Shown here piece after piece: positions 35,701 through 50,700 of a DNA stretch of 64,000 bases. The notes under the pieces were generated by a model, which was not told where the DNA came from, did not search any database, and saw nothing but the letters and a program-made list of their open reading frames with translations. This stretch comes from Bolinopsis microptera. Its lineage: Eukaryota > Ctenophora > Tentaculata > Lobata > Bolinopsidae. Where the stretch lies: contig NC_087080.1 in the NCBI RefSeq assembly GCF_026151205.1, positions 10,339,837 to 10,403,836 on the forward strand. The letters run 5' to 3'. A program made the translations under genes and the position numbers. Position 1 is the first letter of the stretch. The number at the start of each line of letters is the position of its first letter.

Positions 35701-38700
35701 TCTACTTTTCGAGGACATTTCAGATACATTGTCTAATAAAACCTCCACGTGCCCGGGTGGCATGGTTGATGTGATCAATATCCTATATGAGTTGTCGACC
35801 CACGCGGTTTGGACCAGGTACATAAATTGCATCGCTTGATTGTTGTATTGTAGGCAATGCTATACAGTTTAAGGTGTGTGCTGTGTGTCGTAACCACGAG
35901 GCAAGTTAACCATGAAGCTCACGCAGCTGAATATGCTCAGAACTTATAACCTCTGATTATAACGCAGTTTTTGCAAGCATGACGTTAAACTTGATAAAAA
36001 ATGAAGTGGCGGAGTAGAGTCAAAGCAATTGAAAATTTATTTCCACATAATTTGATCCAAATTTAAGCTTTGATTCTGCTCAAACGCCAGACATCTTCCG
36101 TTTATCTTAAAGACTGCAGTGTTGGACCATGCACTTTGACTTGCTTTTGACGTAAGATGGATGGGAACTTCTAGTTCTACTTCAGACTGCCAACAAAAGT
36201 TCATTTAAACCGGTAAAGATCCGATTTATAACGCGTTAAAACATGGACTGAGATAAATTATATAAGTCATCTTGCTGCTCCTATTATAACAGTATTGGAA
36301 TTAAATTAAATTCGATACAAGTTTCAGTTGTCTTGTTTGGTTTGGCTTCCTTTTTTAAATGTGGGAATCGTTTGTTTGCGAATTTGTAACAAGAATATTG
36401 TATTATAATTTTGAGTAAACATTAATCGAGTAAACCGCTCGATTCCCAATCAATACCTTATTGGCTCATTGGCCACAACTAAAACATTTTATATTCTGAA
36501 TTTTTAGCATCTAAATTATTTATATTTTATTTTCCGTTTCTTCCTAATACTCTAATATCATAACGATAACATTCTTGGAATTGTCGGACAAATTCTTGGA
36601 ATCCGATGATTAATTGGGTGATCATTCAGCCGATCAGTTCATTTTTCACAGAATTGTTCAGGTGCTCATTCAATAACCTATTGTGCACGTGGTATCACCT
36701 CGGAGGAGGAGTTATTGAAAGGTTCTTCAAATGAAATTGCTAAAAACCGGACGTATTGGTTGAAACTATACTGCAAAAGTATTGACTTTAATAGCTCTTT
36801 GCAGTGACATTCATCGCACGATTAGTTGTGGGTTCGCGGCTTGCAATAAGTTTCTAAATCAAAATGCCTGGACCAAAAGATATACCTTTGCCTATAATTT
36901 GATCGCACTTATCCTTAAATATGAATCATGAACAGTGATTCTTCTGCGGCCGTTAACTTTCTGAGTTCAAAAGTCTGCGATTCTTTATCATGGCGATACT
37001 ACAAGTTAACTTAAATTCAAATTGTTAAGTTTAAAAATCTGCTATCTGCTCAAATAGCTAAAGGTTACGCGAAGTTTGTTGTATTATATTTAAAGCTGTA
37101 ATCAGAGCTGATTAGTTTAATGTGCTGTTTTATCAGATTGTGACGAAAATAATGATAAGATGCCATAACACCATGCACATTATAACCTTCCACATATGCC
37201 AATATTACCAGTATCTAAATTACAACCTTCCACATATGCCAACATTACCAGTATCTAAATAACAACCTTCCACATATGCCAACATTACCAGTATCTAAAT
37301 TATAACCTTCCACATATGCCAACGTAACCAGTATCTAAATTATAACCTTCCACATATGCCAACATTACCAGTATCTAAATTATAACCTTCCACATATGCC
37401 AACATTACCAGTATCTAAATTACAACCTTCCACACATGCCAATATTACGAGTATCTAAATTATAACCTTCCACATATGCCAACATTACTAGTATCTAAAT
37501 TATAACCTTCCACATATGCCAACGTTACCAGTATCTAAATTATAACCTTCCACATATGCCAACATTACCAGTATCTAAATTACAACCTTCCACACATGCC
37601 AATATTACGAGTATCTAAATTATAACCTTCCACATATGCCAACATTACTAGTATCTAAATTATAACCTTCCACATATGCCAACGTTACCAGTATCTAAAT
37701 TATAACCTTCCTCATATGCCAACATTACCAGTATCTAAATTATCGCTCATTAGGACAAGGCAAATATGTCTGGATACTGGTATAAAAGAACTGTATTTAT
37801 AGTTTTGACACTTGACAGAGATTTTGGGTTGTGATAGTTTAATACCGAGAGCTGATCGGTTAGTCGCTGTCACCTGCCAGAAAATATCAGACATTAAAAC
37901 CCGAATTTTTAACGGTATGTTTGACGGATGCTATTGACAATCAGTTGTCAACCCTAAAACAAAGTGTCACACTTCTTGACTTTTCTTAGGCAATTAATCT
38001 AGTCATAACAGTGAGATACCGTTCATCTGCACTGTGGGGGAGCACTATTGGGAGGGGGGTGGTGGGGGAGCACTATGGGGAGGGGGGGGGGGGGGGAGCA
38101 CTATGGGGAGGGGGGGTGGTGGGGGACACGTCAACAGTTGCAATTGGGAATATGTTAAATATGTTAAATATGTTAAATATGTTAAATATGTTAAATATGT
38201 TAAATATGTTAAATATGTTAAATATGTTAAATATGTTAAATATGTTAAATATGTTAAATATGTTAAATATGTTAAATATGTTAAATATGTTAAATATGTT
38301 AAATGTTTTATGTCAGTGTTATAGCCCAATATATTTTATTCGCATATGACGCAAACATCATCGTTTCTGCAGACACGTTCACTGAACTGATCATGCGTGC
38401 AAATAGTGCTTTAAATGCTGTACAAACGTGGGTTAATAATAACAGTCTTAAACTTAATGTAGGTCAAATTAAATATTTTTGAAAAAAATATATATTAGAC
38501 TGGCGTAGAACTACCCAGGTCCCAGAAGTCTGACGACTACACTATGATTATGAAGGGGGATTGCTGGCCAGTTTATTTATTTATTGATGCATTATTTCTG
38601 TGCATAATATGTTAGGTTTTGCAGATATGTTTTTAAATTATATCTTTTGATTCTTCTTTGAAATAGGTAATAGACACATTTCTTTAATATATCAAGAATG

Positions 38701-41700
38701 ATAGGCCTATCCTGAAATGATGTCATCTCAAGTAAGCATATTACACAATAGCTAAATTTTCCGTCGGCAAATAAAGGAACCTTGGTAGTTGGTAGTTGTT
38801 ATATGGTTCTAGCTAATAGGAAAAAAAATTGTGCGCGATACAGGGAATAATAATATAGCTTCATTTTAATTTCCATGGCAGCGGACCACCTGATAATTCA
38901 TCAAAGTACTGATCCTCGACTGCATACGGAGAAGTCATTAAAAGTTGATAATTTAAGAGTAATGAGTATATTATATAGTGCTGTTCGGATCGCCCATGCT
39001 CGATGAATGAACCACCTCTGTTTAATGTTTATTTGATCTCTGAGTGCAGGATTCAATTTAGTTCACAAAACTCCCATACAATATATAATACCAGTGAGTC
39101 TCACCTTATGGATTGTCATTTGACAACCTCTCGCAGCGGGAGGTCTGAAACACCAAATTAATCGAAAAAAAAAAAGATAAAAACGCTCAACATAATATAA
39201 CGTTTTCTCTGTATTATTACAAAGGTGTATGTACTTATTATTCCCGTATGGTACCTTAACCCCTCACTATTAGTCGCTTGGCTGTGGCGGAGTCTAACAA
39301 GTGACTAGGTGAGCGGGCGGGCCGTAGCACTCTTGTTGTCGGAACCTATCTACAGTAACAACTATCTGTTTGGTCTACTGAGAAACCTTGTGATAGATCC
39401 ATGAGCAAACAAACAACTATGATGACGAAGTATCTCGCTGTCCTGTCTGTCAAAGAATTTATTGCACTTGTGCTTGCTGCTTACATCTTTATTTGCGGGT
39501 GTTTGAGTTCGTGGGTGAGCCGTGCTCGAGTCGCTCCAGACATTTGATAATGTCACTGTCAAGGGCACGTGACTAGGATTTGTTTTATGAAGTGATTTTT
39601 TTCGGGTTTGAAAGATAAAATATTAAAGCGGCCGCCAGTTATCTTTATAAAGCTGCCTATTTAAATTTTAAACCATATACATGTCGACTAGAAATCATAT
39701 ATATATATTATTCGTCACTTTAAACTAATTACAACACTACAAATCTATTACATTTATTGAGTATTATGTAACGTGATGTGAATATTTTAAACGGGTAATA
39801 TCCTGTCCAAACCCTGGATACATAACATGAAGACTTTGTTGTAACTTTGTATAAAAAGCATTAATATACATTAATATATATATATATATACATATATGTT
39901 AATGTATATTAATGCTTTTTATGTCATTATACTGTATATAACAAATAATTTGAGTGGCAGCCGCTTCGATAATCGCTCTGTTTAACAGCGCTACCTCAAA
40001 CTATTTGTTAAATAAATATAATTATTATAGCGGTGAAACATTAAACTTATTTATTAATATTAAAAATATTATGCAATGTATGGGGTGGGAAGTCTCCCTT
40101 CATCACAGCCCGCTAGTTTTGCTGTTTTACTGCCTCTTAATATGCTTGATCGTGGTCAGTCAAGTTAACCCGACGTTTTAGAACCAATAAAAACGAATTA
40201 TGCACAAATAAGAACCACCAGAGAAAGGATGATGGAGTCAGCAGATTTGTTCCCTTCGGCGTGGTTATATGAGTCTGAAGACTGACTCAACTCGAGAGAA
40301 GGATTTCATAGTTGAGAGTGTCTGATTCAGTTTTCACTTCTGTTGAAGATTCTGCCAGGACTTCTGAAATCAAGTTCTGAGTCACCAGAAGAGCTGTTCT
40401 TCAGACTTCTTCTTGAGTGCTGTGACCCCCCGCTTCCTACACCCCTGCTGTGACGACTTCACGTTAATTTGGCTTTGTGGTTTAACTCATATGCAAAATT
40501 CCTAGATTTAAGAGAGTACAGTGAGTAACCGTAAACTATCTCAAAATGTAAAAATCTGACGATTCTCAAACTCTCCTCATAATGTCACATTGTGATCATC
40601 CTTAACACCCTGTGGCCATTCTAGGTATCTTTCCATTGCTGACTCCCTCTCCGACCATTGATACATTTTGAGATGGGGACATGATCTGATATTTGTGGGG
40701 CGTCAGATTGGGGGAATCCTTGGAAATCCTTATAGTGGTCGGTCACATTACTAGACAACTGCAACGGTTAAATGCATAACTTTTTCCTCCGTTCCATGCC
40801 ACCAGATGGTAAATTAGCCACTTAGGTTTCTCCGACCTTTATAGTTCACACTCTTTATCTGCACGGCTACAGTACTCTTAAGATGTGGCTGACACAATTT
40901 TGATTATACCAATTTGATCACCAGAAATCAATTTCTTTGATTACAGAAATTTCACTATTTATAATTGATCGCCAATTAATTCACCTGCACAAAATTACGG
41001 TAAGACCTCTGCCTAAATTTCCTTCAAATTGTTTCAAAAATATAAACAACATGACAGCTAAACAGTTATGACGGGTTCTATGGTCGTGGTGCATATAACG
41101 CTAATAGCACCCCTCACGCGTGATAGTACCCTGAACCTTCTGCGTGAGAAGGCGCTGTCTAAATTAATAGATATCACGGTGCGTATATATATGGAGCCGC
41201 TAGAACACAATTATTGCTTGATACTCTTAGACGTGTATTGATCGGGGTTCAGCGCCAATTTGTAACGCATCGCTTCCATTAGGGATAAGAGGTTACTTCG
41301 AGTTTAGGGGCAACCATTAAATTGTCAACAACTTTAATATTGCACTATGCAACTTGCATTATTTTATAAATCCGACTTTGCAGTATAAGTAGTGCACTGA
41401 ATATTTCAAATTAAATAGGGTAAATACTAAATAGGGTGAGTTACAATCCCTCGACTGATTTGATACACGATAGACTAGGCCGAATATTAGCGTTCTTACA
41501 AATTATATTCCTAGTAGTAGTAGTACTAGTAGTAGTTGTATTATTCCTAGTTGTGTTATTCGTTTGGTAGGTTTAAAAATTAGGGATTCGGGCTTTCCAA
41601 AAAACAATGTGTTGAAGTTCACCAAAGTTCGTCATTTTACAATTTAGAGAATCAAGCCATGAAAACTATTTTTCACGATATTTATTTTTGAAATGTAACT

Positions 41701-44700
41701 TAAGACATAAACAATACCAGCCAAAAGATCTTGAATTTTTGGCCACCGATTTCATGTGTTAAAAACAAGAAATATTGCAGTACTTGAAATCCTTTTAGTT
41801 GAAACGAATCCAATTTACCGCTATCAAGACAATTCACGAGTTGCACAATTGCGATTTAAATGTGCATGGCACAACTGAGAAAATATTGTACATTATTTAC
41901 GATACAAGCTACTCTATTTTCTTACAAATATTTAAAAAAAAAGAAAGAAACTTCCTCCCTTAATTATCGCCTAAAATAACCCGATTTTATCCCAGATTTA
42001 TGCACCATGTTTGAACTATCTGGATGGAGATCTTACTACACGGCAAACGGGATCCTCACTACAGGGGAGTTTCTCATCGGTACCAGCCTCAACCTCATCT
42101 GCCTCACTTACTTTCTCCGTAAACGCTGCTCCGCTATAAACCTCCTCTTTGTGTTCGTCAGCGGAACCGACCTGGCTCTCTCTTCCATCATGCTCTTCTC
42201 TGCCATATCCGCCTTCGCAGAGGGGAGACCCCTCATGTTTGAGAACAAGCTGTTCTGCAATATCTGGGGACTGATCTGGCATACAGCCTGTGGGTTCTCC
42301 ATTTATCTGATGGCTGTGTTGGCGATAACTCGCTGGCTCGGCCTGGTTCACCCTTTGAGGAGGATAAAGAGGAGGTTCGTTGCTGTGAGCATCCTCATCT
42401 ACCTGGCAATCCAGATCTTCAAGAGCACCATGAACTATTGGTACATGGAGAAGGCATACAGCTACAATCCAGTATTTTTGGGGTGCAGTGTCAACAACAT
42501 TAACACTCAAAATATCACAGTTCTCGACAAGCTGCTCTACACCTTTCTCTACATATTCGAAGTTCTCTTACCAGGAATCCCTGCCATCGTTTTCTCCATA
42601 GCAACATTCGTAAGCCTCCTTAAAAAGGACAAGAACCTCCAGAGCAACAATGGGGCACCCCTGTCTAAGAGAGTGTCACCCAATAGAAGATGTACAGCAA
42701 CCAGCGAGATGGAGGACCCACTACATGGACACTCGGGATGGGAGAAGAAGAGAGATGCAACAATCACCATCCTGATCCTTATTGCAACTTACCTGGTGCT
42801 CAACCTTTGGTTTTGGTTGTTGACGCTAGGGGACGCTTTCTACATATTTTCTGATAAGACTCTGAACTATACCACCATCTGGAATGGTGACGTGAAATCT
42901 TACTACATGACCTACTATGTTATATATATTCACACTGTTGTACTAAACTCAGTAGCCAATGCTATTATATACATTTTTAGACTGAAGGGTATTAAGACTT
43001 ATATTATATATATGTGTAAATCTGGTAAAAAAACTGAAGTTTACTCGAATAGAGCTGTGTTGAAGAGAAAGCCAACCGCTATGTCTGTTTTCTATCGAGT
43101 CTCAATTAATAATGGCATTAATTCTGGCTCCACTGATGTGGTGCCCTAGGAAATGTATAGGGTTTTGTTCTTTTAGCTTTAATATTTCTTATTTTGTGAG
43201 TATAATTATTAAGGATGTTACAGATGGAATATATTTAATGTAGTTCGAAGAGTCTTGATCCCCTTCACGTCCTTCTTATATGGTCGCCGGTTTCTGGCCT
43301 AAAAAGCTCTATTCGCGTTCAAGATTAGCGTTTCTTTTGTCTATATAATAGAAAATAAACTAAAATACTAAGATATTGTAATAAGTGCATTAATTTCGGC
43401 TCGCGAGAGCGTAAAAATAGGTATTGACCTAATAACTCAACAACCTGAAGTCTGTAGACTTTAAAACCATGATCTACCCCACTCAATAAGATAATGCTGA
43501 CCATTTTTATGCCCAAGATGAGCCCTTATCTCTCATCAGAAGCTGAGATATCTTGTAATAAGTACATTAATTTCGGCTCGCGAGAGCGTAAAAATAGGTT
43601 TTGACCTAATAACTCAACAACCTGGAATCTTTAGACTTTAAACCATGCTCTACCCCACTCAATGTAATGATGCTGACAATTTTTATGCCCAAGATGAGAT
43701 TTAAGCTCCCATCAGAAGCTGAGATATCATGAAATAAGTGTGGCAATTGTTACTCGCGAGAGCGTAGAAGGGCGTGGTCACATAACTTATCAACCTTAAG
43801 CATGAGGACTTTAAAACCAGGTTCTAACCCCCTAAATGTGATGATTCTAATCATTTTCATACAGTTGATATAGTTGATCTCCTTTCTCCGATCAGAAGTG
43901 GAGATATGTGGGTTTAGATATCGCGAAAGGGCCAAAAAAAGGGCGTGATCAATTGCACAAAACTGCCCCATATTGAGAAAGTCTACCCAAACCAAATTTG
44001 TTCCTTAGGGGTCCCTTGAGCCGTTCCAGGTCTCAAACCTCGGGGCGGAAGACGTTTCTACTGGAATATTCTCAGATCCTTGATTAAAAATATCACCTTC
44101 CTTCTGTCCCATTATAATCTTGATAAGAGTGTTTCAAGGTTTTGCACAGACTTTATTTTAAACACTTTAGAACACATTGCACATAGATGATTGTATTAAA
44201 AATGGCAATGTGGCTTAAAAATATTCATCTGCTGAAAATATTCATCTTACACTTAAAATACTGATTTATTGGATAGCTCCCTTTAATATCTTATCTTGAA
44301 GTTGAACTTATATTGACTATGTATTAGATTTTCAACTTGATTGATCAATAGACTGTTTTTTCTAGCTCCTAATTTCTTTGGTATCACTACCACCTTTTCA
44401 TTTTGTAAAATAAAAAACCATAAAGTAGAACACGAATTGAAAGTATCGGCAACTAGAACGAACACCGATGCAACAATAAGACAACATTAAGACACCAATA
44501 AGACAACATTAAGACATTAAAAAGTATGATATTGTAGTACCTGCGATCCAGTTGATGCCCATAGACTTGGAAGCTTCCAGGCTCTGATTGTTAAGAATCC
44601 GGTACCGATGTCCCCTGTGGATAAATTAGTGAACACTTGTCCAACTTTACTCATGATACATCCCAACGGAAACGATCGAACGGTTATATATACATGTCAC

Positions 44701-47700
44701 ATATGTGGTGCATAGAATAAGTTCATCAACCGTTCTGTGATATGCAATTTATATATTAAATATCAGCAGGATATAAACACACTCTCATTTCATTTCATCA
44801 TGTTCAGTTCATTTCATCACGTGATTAAACCTGAGCAGATCAATGGCATCAGAGAGGCGGTCCGTGTCTGACTTCAGATCGGGCACGTACATTAGGATCT
44901 TAGAGAAACAGTAGTCCTCCACTGCCTGGTTCGCTACCATCAGCTGTACTTTCTCCGCATCTGCGTAACCTGGAGTGTGACTTATAGAGGGGTCATGCAT
45001 ATTGCATACTAACTAACTATTTGGGGAGTAATTACTTACGAGTAAATACTGAATCTCAGATTTGGTATTCATGAACCTCGAGTACGAACCGCACCAAGTA
45101 AGAACCTAAGTACCTACCTAAGAACAAGACGGCGGTATTTGCAAGCCCGTAAAACAAATGTGTGGCTATATCTGTATAGTGTATATTAGGACACAATGAA
45201 ACTACCGGATCACGATGTATGGGGACTTGCCACCCTATGGCAATATAAATTGTACGGTGTATGCTGTTACTTAGATTAGTGTGCTTTACAATAAAATATG
45301 TTTCAATTTTCTTTTTGCCTTATACTGAGTAGACAATTGTTCGCATTAACAAATTTGCTCACATCACTCTCGTATGAGCGGGATATAATCATTAATTAAT
45401 ACCTTAAACTTCACTACATTAAAAAGTTATAAAAGAAAACTTTGGTCTCTTTTATTTAACACACTGGCTCAATCTAAAACATTCTACGACATTCAGAAGC
45501 TGATTTATTTGCGGAGAATCAATGTGGTAAAAAGTGGTAATTGTGAATTTTGCTGAAGTTGGAAATTTTGGGAAATATTGGAAAGGATTTCTGTGACCTG
45601 CTCCGACCATTTCTCGTTGAAATCGCTTTGTTTCAAATTGTTGATGACAAAACGATGTATTCGACTGTACTAGTTGGTACTGGTTAAATGAATGATACTT
45701 TAAATCGTGAGACAATCTCACAATCTGAGTATGAGTTTAATTTTATGCATGACCCCTATAGATATACCTTAATTCCCAAAAATTTGGGCGACAAAAAATT
45801 TGAGCGGGCCTCTCGCCCAAATTTTTTGCAGACCAAATTAATTGCATACATCTTTTCCGTCTGCTAAATTTTTTGCTAACCAAACTTTTGGCATTTGGCC
45901 TGTGGCCCTGAAATCTATAGAAAGATGGCTTTTTCTTCATATCCAAGTGAAATAATATTTGAAATTTTAGTTTTCTAATCTGTCATTCATGGCTTGACCA
46001 AGTAAAAAGGCTTATATTTTAAATGAATAGAATTAACTGGAATAGCTAACATCTACTAATAAAACAAATGGCTAGAGGTACGGATAGCTAGAGATTTAAA
46101 CAAGAGCTGCAAATGTATATCTATCATTTTGTACTGTGCCATCATCACCTTTTTTTTAGTAGTTACTGGGCAGATCGTAAATTTCATAATGTGAAACAAC
46201 TCAGACTACCACCTACATGCTTAAAATTGAAAGCAAAATGATTGAAATAATAAGGAATAATAATGAACTAAGGCAAATATCTAACTGAAATTTTATTGGA
46301 AAATCGTTCATTTTTCGAAGAATTTGTGCCCAAATTTTCGGTCGCCCAAATGAGTTCAAATTTTCTGCCCAAATTTTTCGGGCTCAAATAAATTGTGCTC
46401 AATGTAATGGCACACAAATTTTTGGGAACTAAGGTACTAGATATAGATTATTATCAGCAATTGTAGAATTCTTTTAATGATCAAAGGTTGAGAAATACAT
46501 GGGTATGTGGGTATGGGGTCACCCCCCCCCCCCCCCCCAATAATTTCCACATGAACCACAAAAAGGCCAAGGTGTAAATTTCACACTATTAATAATATCA
46601 CATTTTGACCGGAAGTATTGAAACAAGTTGGATTTTTCATGACTGCGCTCCAAATAAGTACTCTATTCAATGAACCAAATTCTGCGAATTTTGAAAACCA
46701 GAAACGTGTATAAATATAATCATATTGGTGGGGGGAGCATGATCTATTTGTTTTGACGCGTGACAAAAGTCGACCAATCAGTGCGCAGTACTCAGCAGCC
46801 GACCCAATCACAGTCTCAAATCACAAAGCAACCAATTTCCTGTCACCTCCCCGACAATTGCAGTCACGTGAATAACCAGTAACCTCCTGCACAGCGTTTA
46901 CTTGCAAGCTCTTGTGGCCACTTAACTGTGAAATATAAATCACACACGTACCTTCGAAGTAGTAAAATGAGGAAGTTAAGTTAAACAACATTCATTTAAA
47001 AATAAATAAACGTATATTTAAAAATATCGTCTGCAAGCGTAAATTATAATCAAGAATTTAATAGCGCTATCAAAGTATCAAATATATAAAAACTAACCAA
47101 GATATTTGACAAATGTAAGCAAAGATTGGCTGTCTTTGACCATTATATAGTACGACATAAGATCAATATGTTACATCTATTAATTTCGAATTTACTCAAA
47201 GACATTTTAGGAACAAAGCTTTTTTCGGTGGATTTATTGCCTGTCATGTTTATTATGATTTCCGGGATAAACCGGCAAAAATTTGCAGTTTCTGATATTC
47301 GTCAATGGTGAAAATGGCAAAAATTTTTACAAATGGCAAAAGCTTTTTATCTCTGCATTTGCAATGGTATGTGTGGTATTTGTGCCGGGCTTTGGCTGTC
47401 ATTTTCCTGAGGTGCTAGTATCCAGAAACCATTATTTCTGCTTCCTTTGCTGATTTGAGACAGTAAAACTACATATAATATTATAAAGTTAACTCTCACT
47501 TATTAGTTTTGTAACATTAATGCAGTCAGGATCAGGACCTCTCCACTTCTTGAGAGGTTTCTATCATTTTTGAAAGTGGTAACACGCTTATACCTGGAGC
47601 TTAAAGCACGACACTACCATCATCACACATTAGGTGCTCCACCCCAAATTTAATCAATTTAAATCAAAATTTGCGCAGTATAAACAGCACAATTTAAACC

Positions 47701-50700
47701 ACTTTTAACCACTCTGCCCAACACTACTTACCCACTTCATATAGTACTTCATATGTGGTACGCAAGGCTATTTTAAGTTTCAACTAAATACTGATTCGGA
47801 TAAACGGTGCGAATGCCTTTACAACCCATCAAATACGTCAGCAATTCCTTTTTAAGGTCGACCATTCGACGATAGTTAAAGCATTGAACGTGATGTTAAA
47901 TCATTTTCAAAGTGGTGTAATGTCTAGACGGAACGATAAGTTATTCACGAGAGCGATAACTGGACAGAATACCCACCTTCTATTTACTGATGCAAAAAAT
48001 TGTATTGGACGTTTAACCTTCATTTGCTGTCTGATTGCGGGAAATATTATTCTTGAGAATACCTTCGGTGTAAAAGAACATGCCGATAGCATCAATCTTA
48101 GCTGCTCTACTCTGTATCTCCAGTAGACACTTAAACGCTACTAGCATCTTCCACTTTCGTGTTCCAAACAACGCTGGTTCTGAGGGAGTGATTTTTTTGA
48201 GCAACTTATTTTAATTATTGTAGTAATGAGTCAATTTTCAATGTCATGATTGGTATTTGAAAAAAGTTGTTCAACAGATAGGTAACACAGTTGTAAAGAA
48301 CCGCAGACCATCAAAAATTAGCGACATAATGCCCGAGGAGATCCCGAATAGGTCACTTTTATATACCTTACCAGGCTGCATTTGAAGTTTGAACGGACAT
48401 TAATTGGACGCTAGTGGCCCTAGCGTTCATTTTAATGTCCATTCACACAATATCCAGTCAAATAACGCGCGATGAGATAATCAAATAAACCCGTTTCTCT
48501 CTTACCTTCGCTAAAAGTATACACAACTGATTGCACAAGTATCTCCATTACTTTGGTGTAGAATGAGTTCACATGTAGAGTCAAGTTGTTGATGGCAGCA
48601 CTTGTTGAAGGGGGAACTCTTATTTCACGGAACTTTTCGAGAACATCCTGCAAATTAATTGCGTCTTGGTTATAAAGATTTTAAAATGGGCATAACTCGG
48701 CTAAATTTTTAATAATCAACGTTAAATTTTGGGAAAGGTTTTCGATTATCAAAGCGAATGTGTCTAGAAAATGTTAAGTTTCTAGCTCAACGCGTTCTCA
48801 TTTTATTATGAAAATAGTGTAACAGAGAAAGTCTTGGTTTGACCAATATCTATAATAATATCTATAATCTTTTTATCTATAAAATTTTCATGCAATTGCC
48901 AATTTTTACACGAATTACGTGAGTTATTGATAATATTGAAGGGTTGCATGTGGGCAGTTATTTCTGGGCCACTCTGTAGTAGTTATAAAATAGTATAATA
49001 AGCAACTTGGCTCCTTCTTAAACTTTATTTACGGACAAATTTTACACGGTTATCGCATAAGTATCTACCTAAAAGTAATGAATTGATTATAGTTCACTCG
49101 TAGTAACTTAGTAACTAAGTAACTTAGTAACTAAATAACTTAATATGTGAGAAAAAACAGGTCTGAAGTGGTCGTAGTATGAATAACAGTTGGCCAATAC
49201 TAAATAAGGAAACGAAACTTCAAACAATCTGTCAACTGACGTAACAGCGAAAGGCTGGTTCGGTTGTCTGGTTGTCTGGTTGTCTACGACTACACATATG
49301 ATTTACTGCGGCCGTTTTTGTCAAAACCCTGTTTTACCGCGAACGCCGATTGTTTTCACCCAAACTCTGCGGTAAATCAGGGTTTTACTGTACACATATG
49401 TGACTAATGGCTATATAGTTAATTAAATGCACAACATAATTAAGATTAAATAAAATAATTGAACACAAGATAATTCTAAATCCAGCTATAATCTACGATA
49501 CGTCCAGACACCTGATATAGCCAGTTTCTTATCCAGATATTTTTCCTCACTCACAAGAGTGCAATATAAAAACGTAGACTATGGATCGAGCGAGGTACCC
49601 ATCACTGCAGGGGTGCACGCTTATACTTATACTACGCATCACTGAAGGGGTGCACTCCAATGGATTTTGCCACGTCACTTTCCAGATCCGAGCCGACGCA
49701 TGTTGGCTTGGCAGAAGCGTTTATCCCCAAATCAAGGCTAAAACCATTGAATCATAGACCCTGTATCTATCACAGCTCAATATACAAGCAGGAATAAATG
49801 CAGTGTATAAAGGATTTGTCTCGAGAGGGATTTAAACAAGCGACTTCTCGACAGATTTTCCTAAACTACAATTGTCACAGCATTGCGCCGACAAATAATG
49901 TCAAGCAGATTACATTGTGGTTGCTATGGTAACTCACATCTCTCTTCTGTAGAAAGTTGAGGCTGGTGTTGCTTACAGATTATATTGTGGTTGCTATGGT
50001 AACTCACATCTCTCTTCTGTAGAAAGTTGAGGCTGGTGTTGCTGATCTGAAGGTTGTCTGTCTCGCTCTCAACAAACCCCTTGCCCATGGCAGTGTACAG
50101 GATGTATTCTTGTGGGTTGGTTACTGTCAGGTATTCTGGAAATCCTGTTCTGTACAGCTCGTTTATCCTCTTGTCCGTTTCAATCTGTGAAAATATCTGT
50201 GAAATTGTTATTCTTTATCATATTATGTTTATAATATGAATAATTTATTTGATATCTCCAGAGAGTTTTTCTAGAACCTGTTTTTCTAGTACCACCTGCA
50301 TAAATTGGTGGTTGAGATCCTTGAAAATGACGACTTTAATCCTTTTAAAGCAGTTACCCCGATTTAGGGTTACTTGATTAATAGGGTTAAACTCTGGTTA
50401 TAACAATTATCATCGCGCAAGTAGACGAATAATTTGCATTTATATAGAGAATTTTAGACCGGCGTAAAATCTGCACCGTGGCGGGGGACATTTGTCAGAT
50501 AGCAAGTAAAAATGAACACGCCTGAGGCCACCAAAGGAAACAAATTTTTGGCCCATATTCACTATGGGGGGAATGCAACGTCAATTAATGTCAATTAATG
50601 TCAATTAATGTCAATTAATGTCAATTAATGTCAATTAATGTCAATGTCAGTTTTGCAAAATTTTGGAATACTGACATTAATTGACACGATATTTTTCGAC

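Noticed and set aside
38011..38349. Frames across the nonamer array giving repeated NML, YVK or LTY tripeptides
   Set aside because: A 9-bp repeat without stop codons opens several frames on both strands at once; no start, splice or domain support.
42016..42510. 164-codon minus-strand frame
   Set aside because: Antisense shadow of the GPCR; no domain and acidic low-complexity composition.
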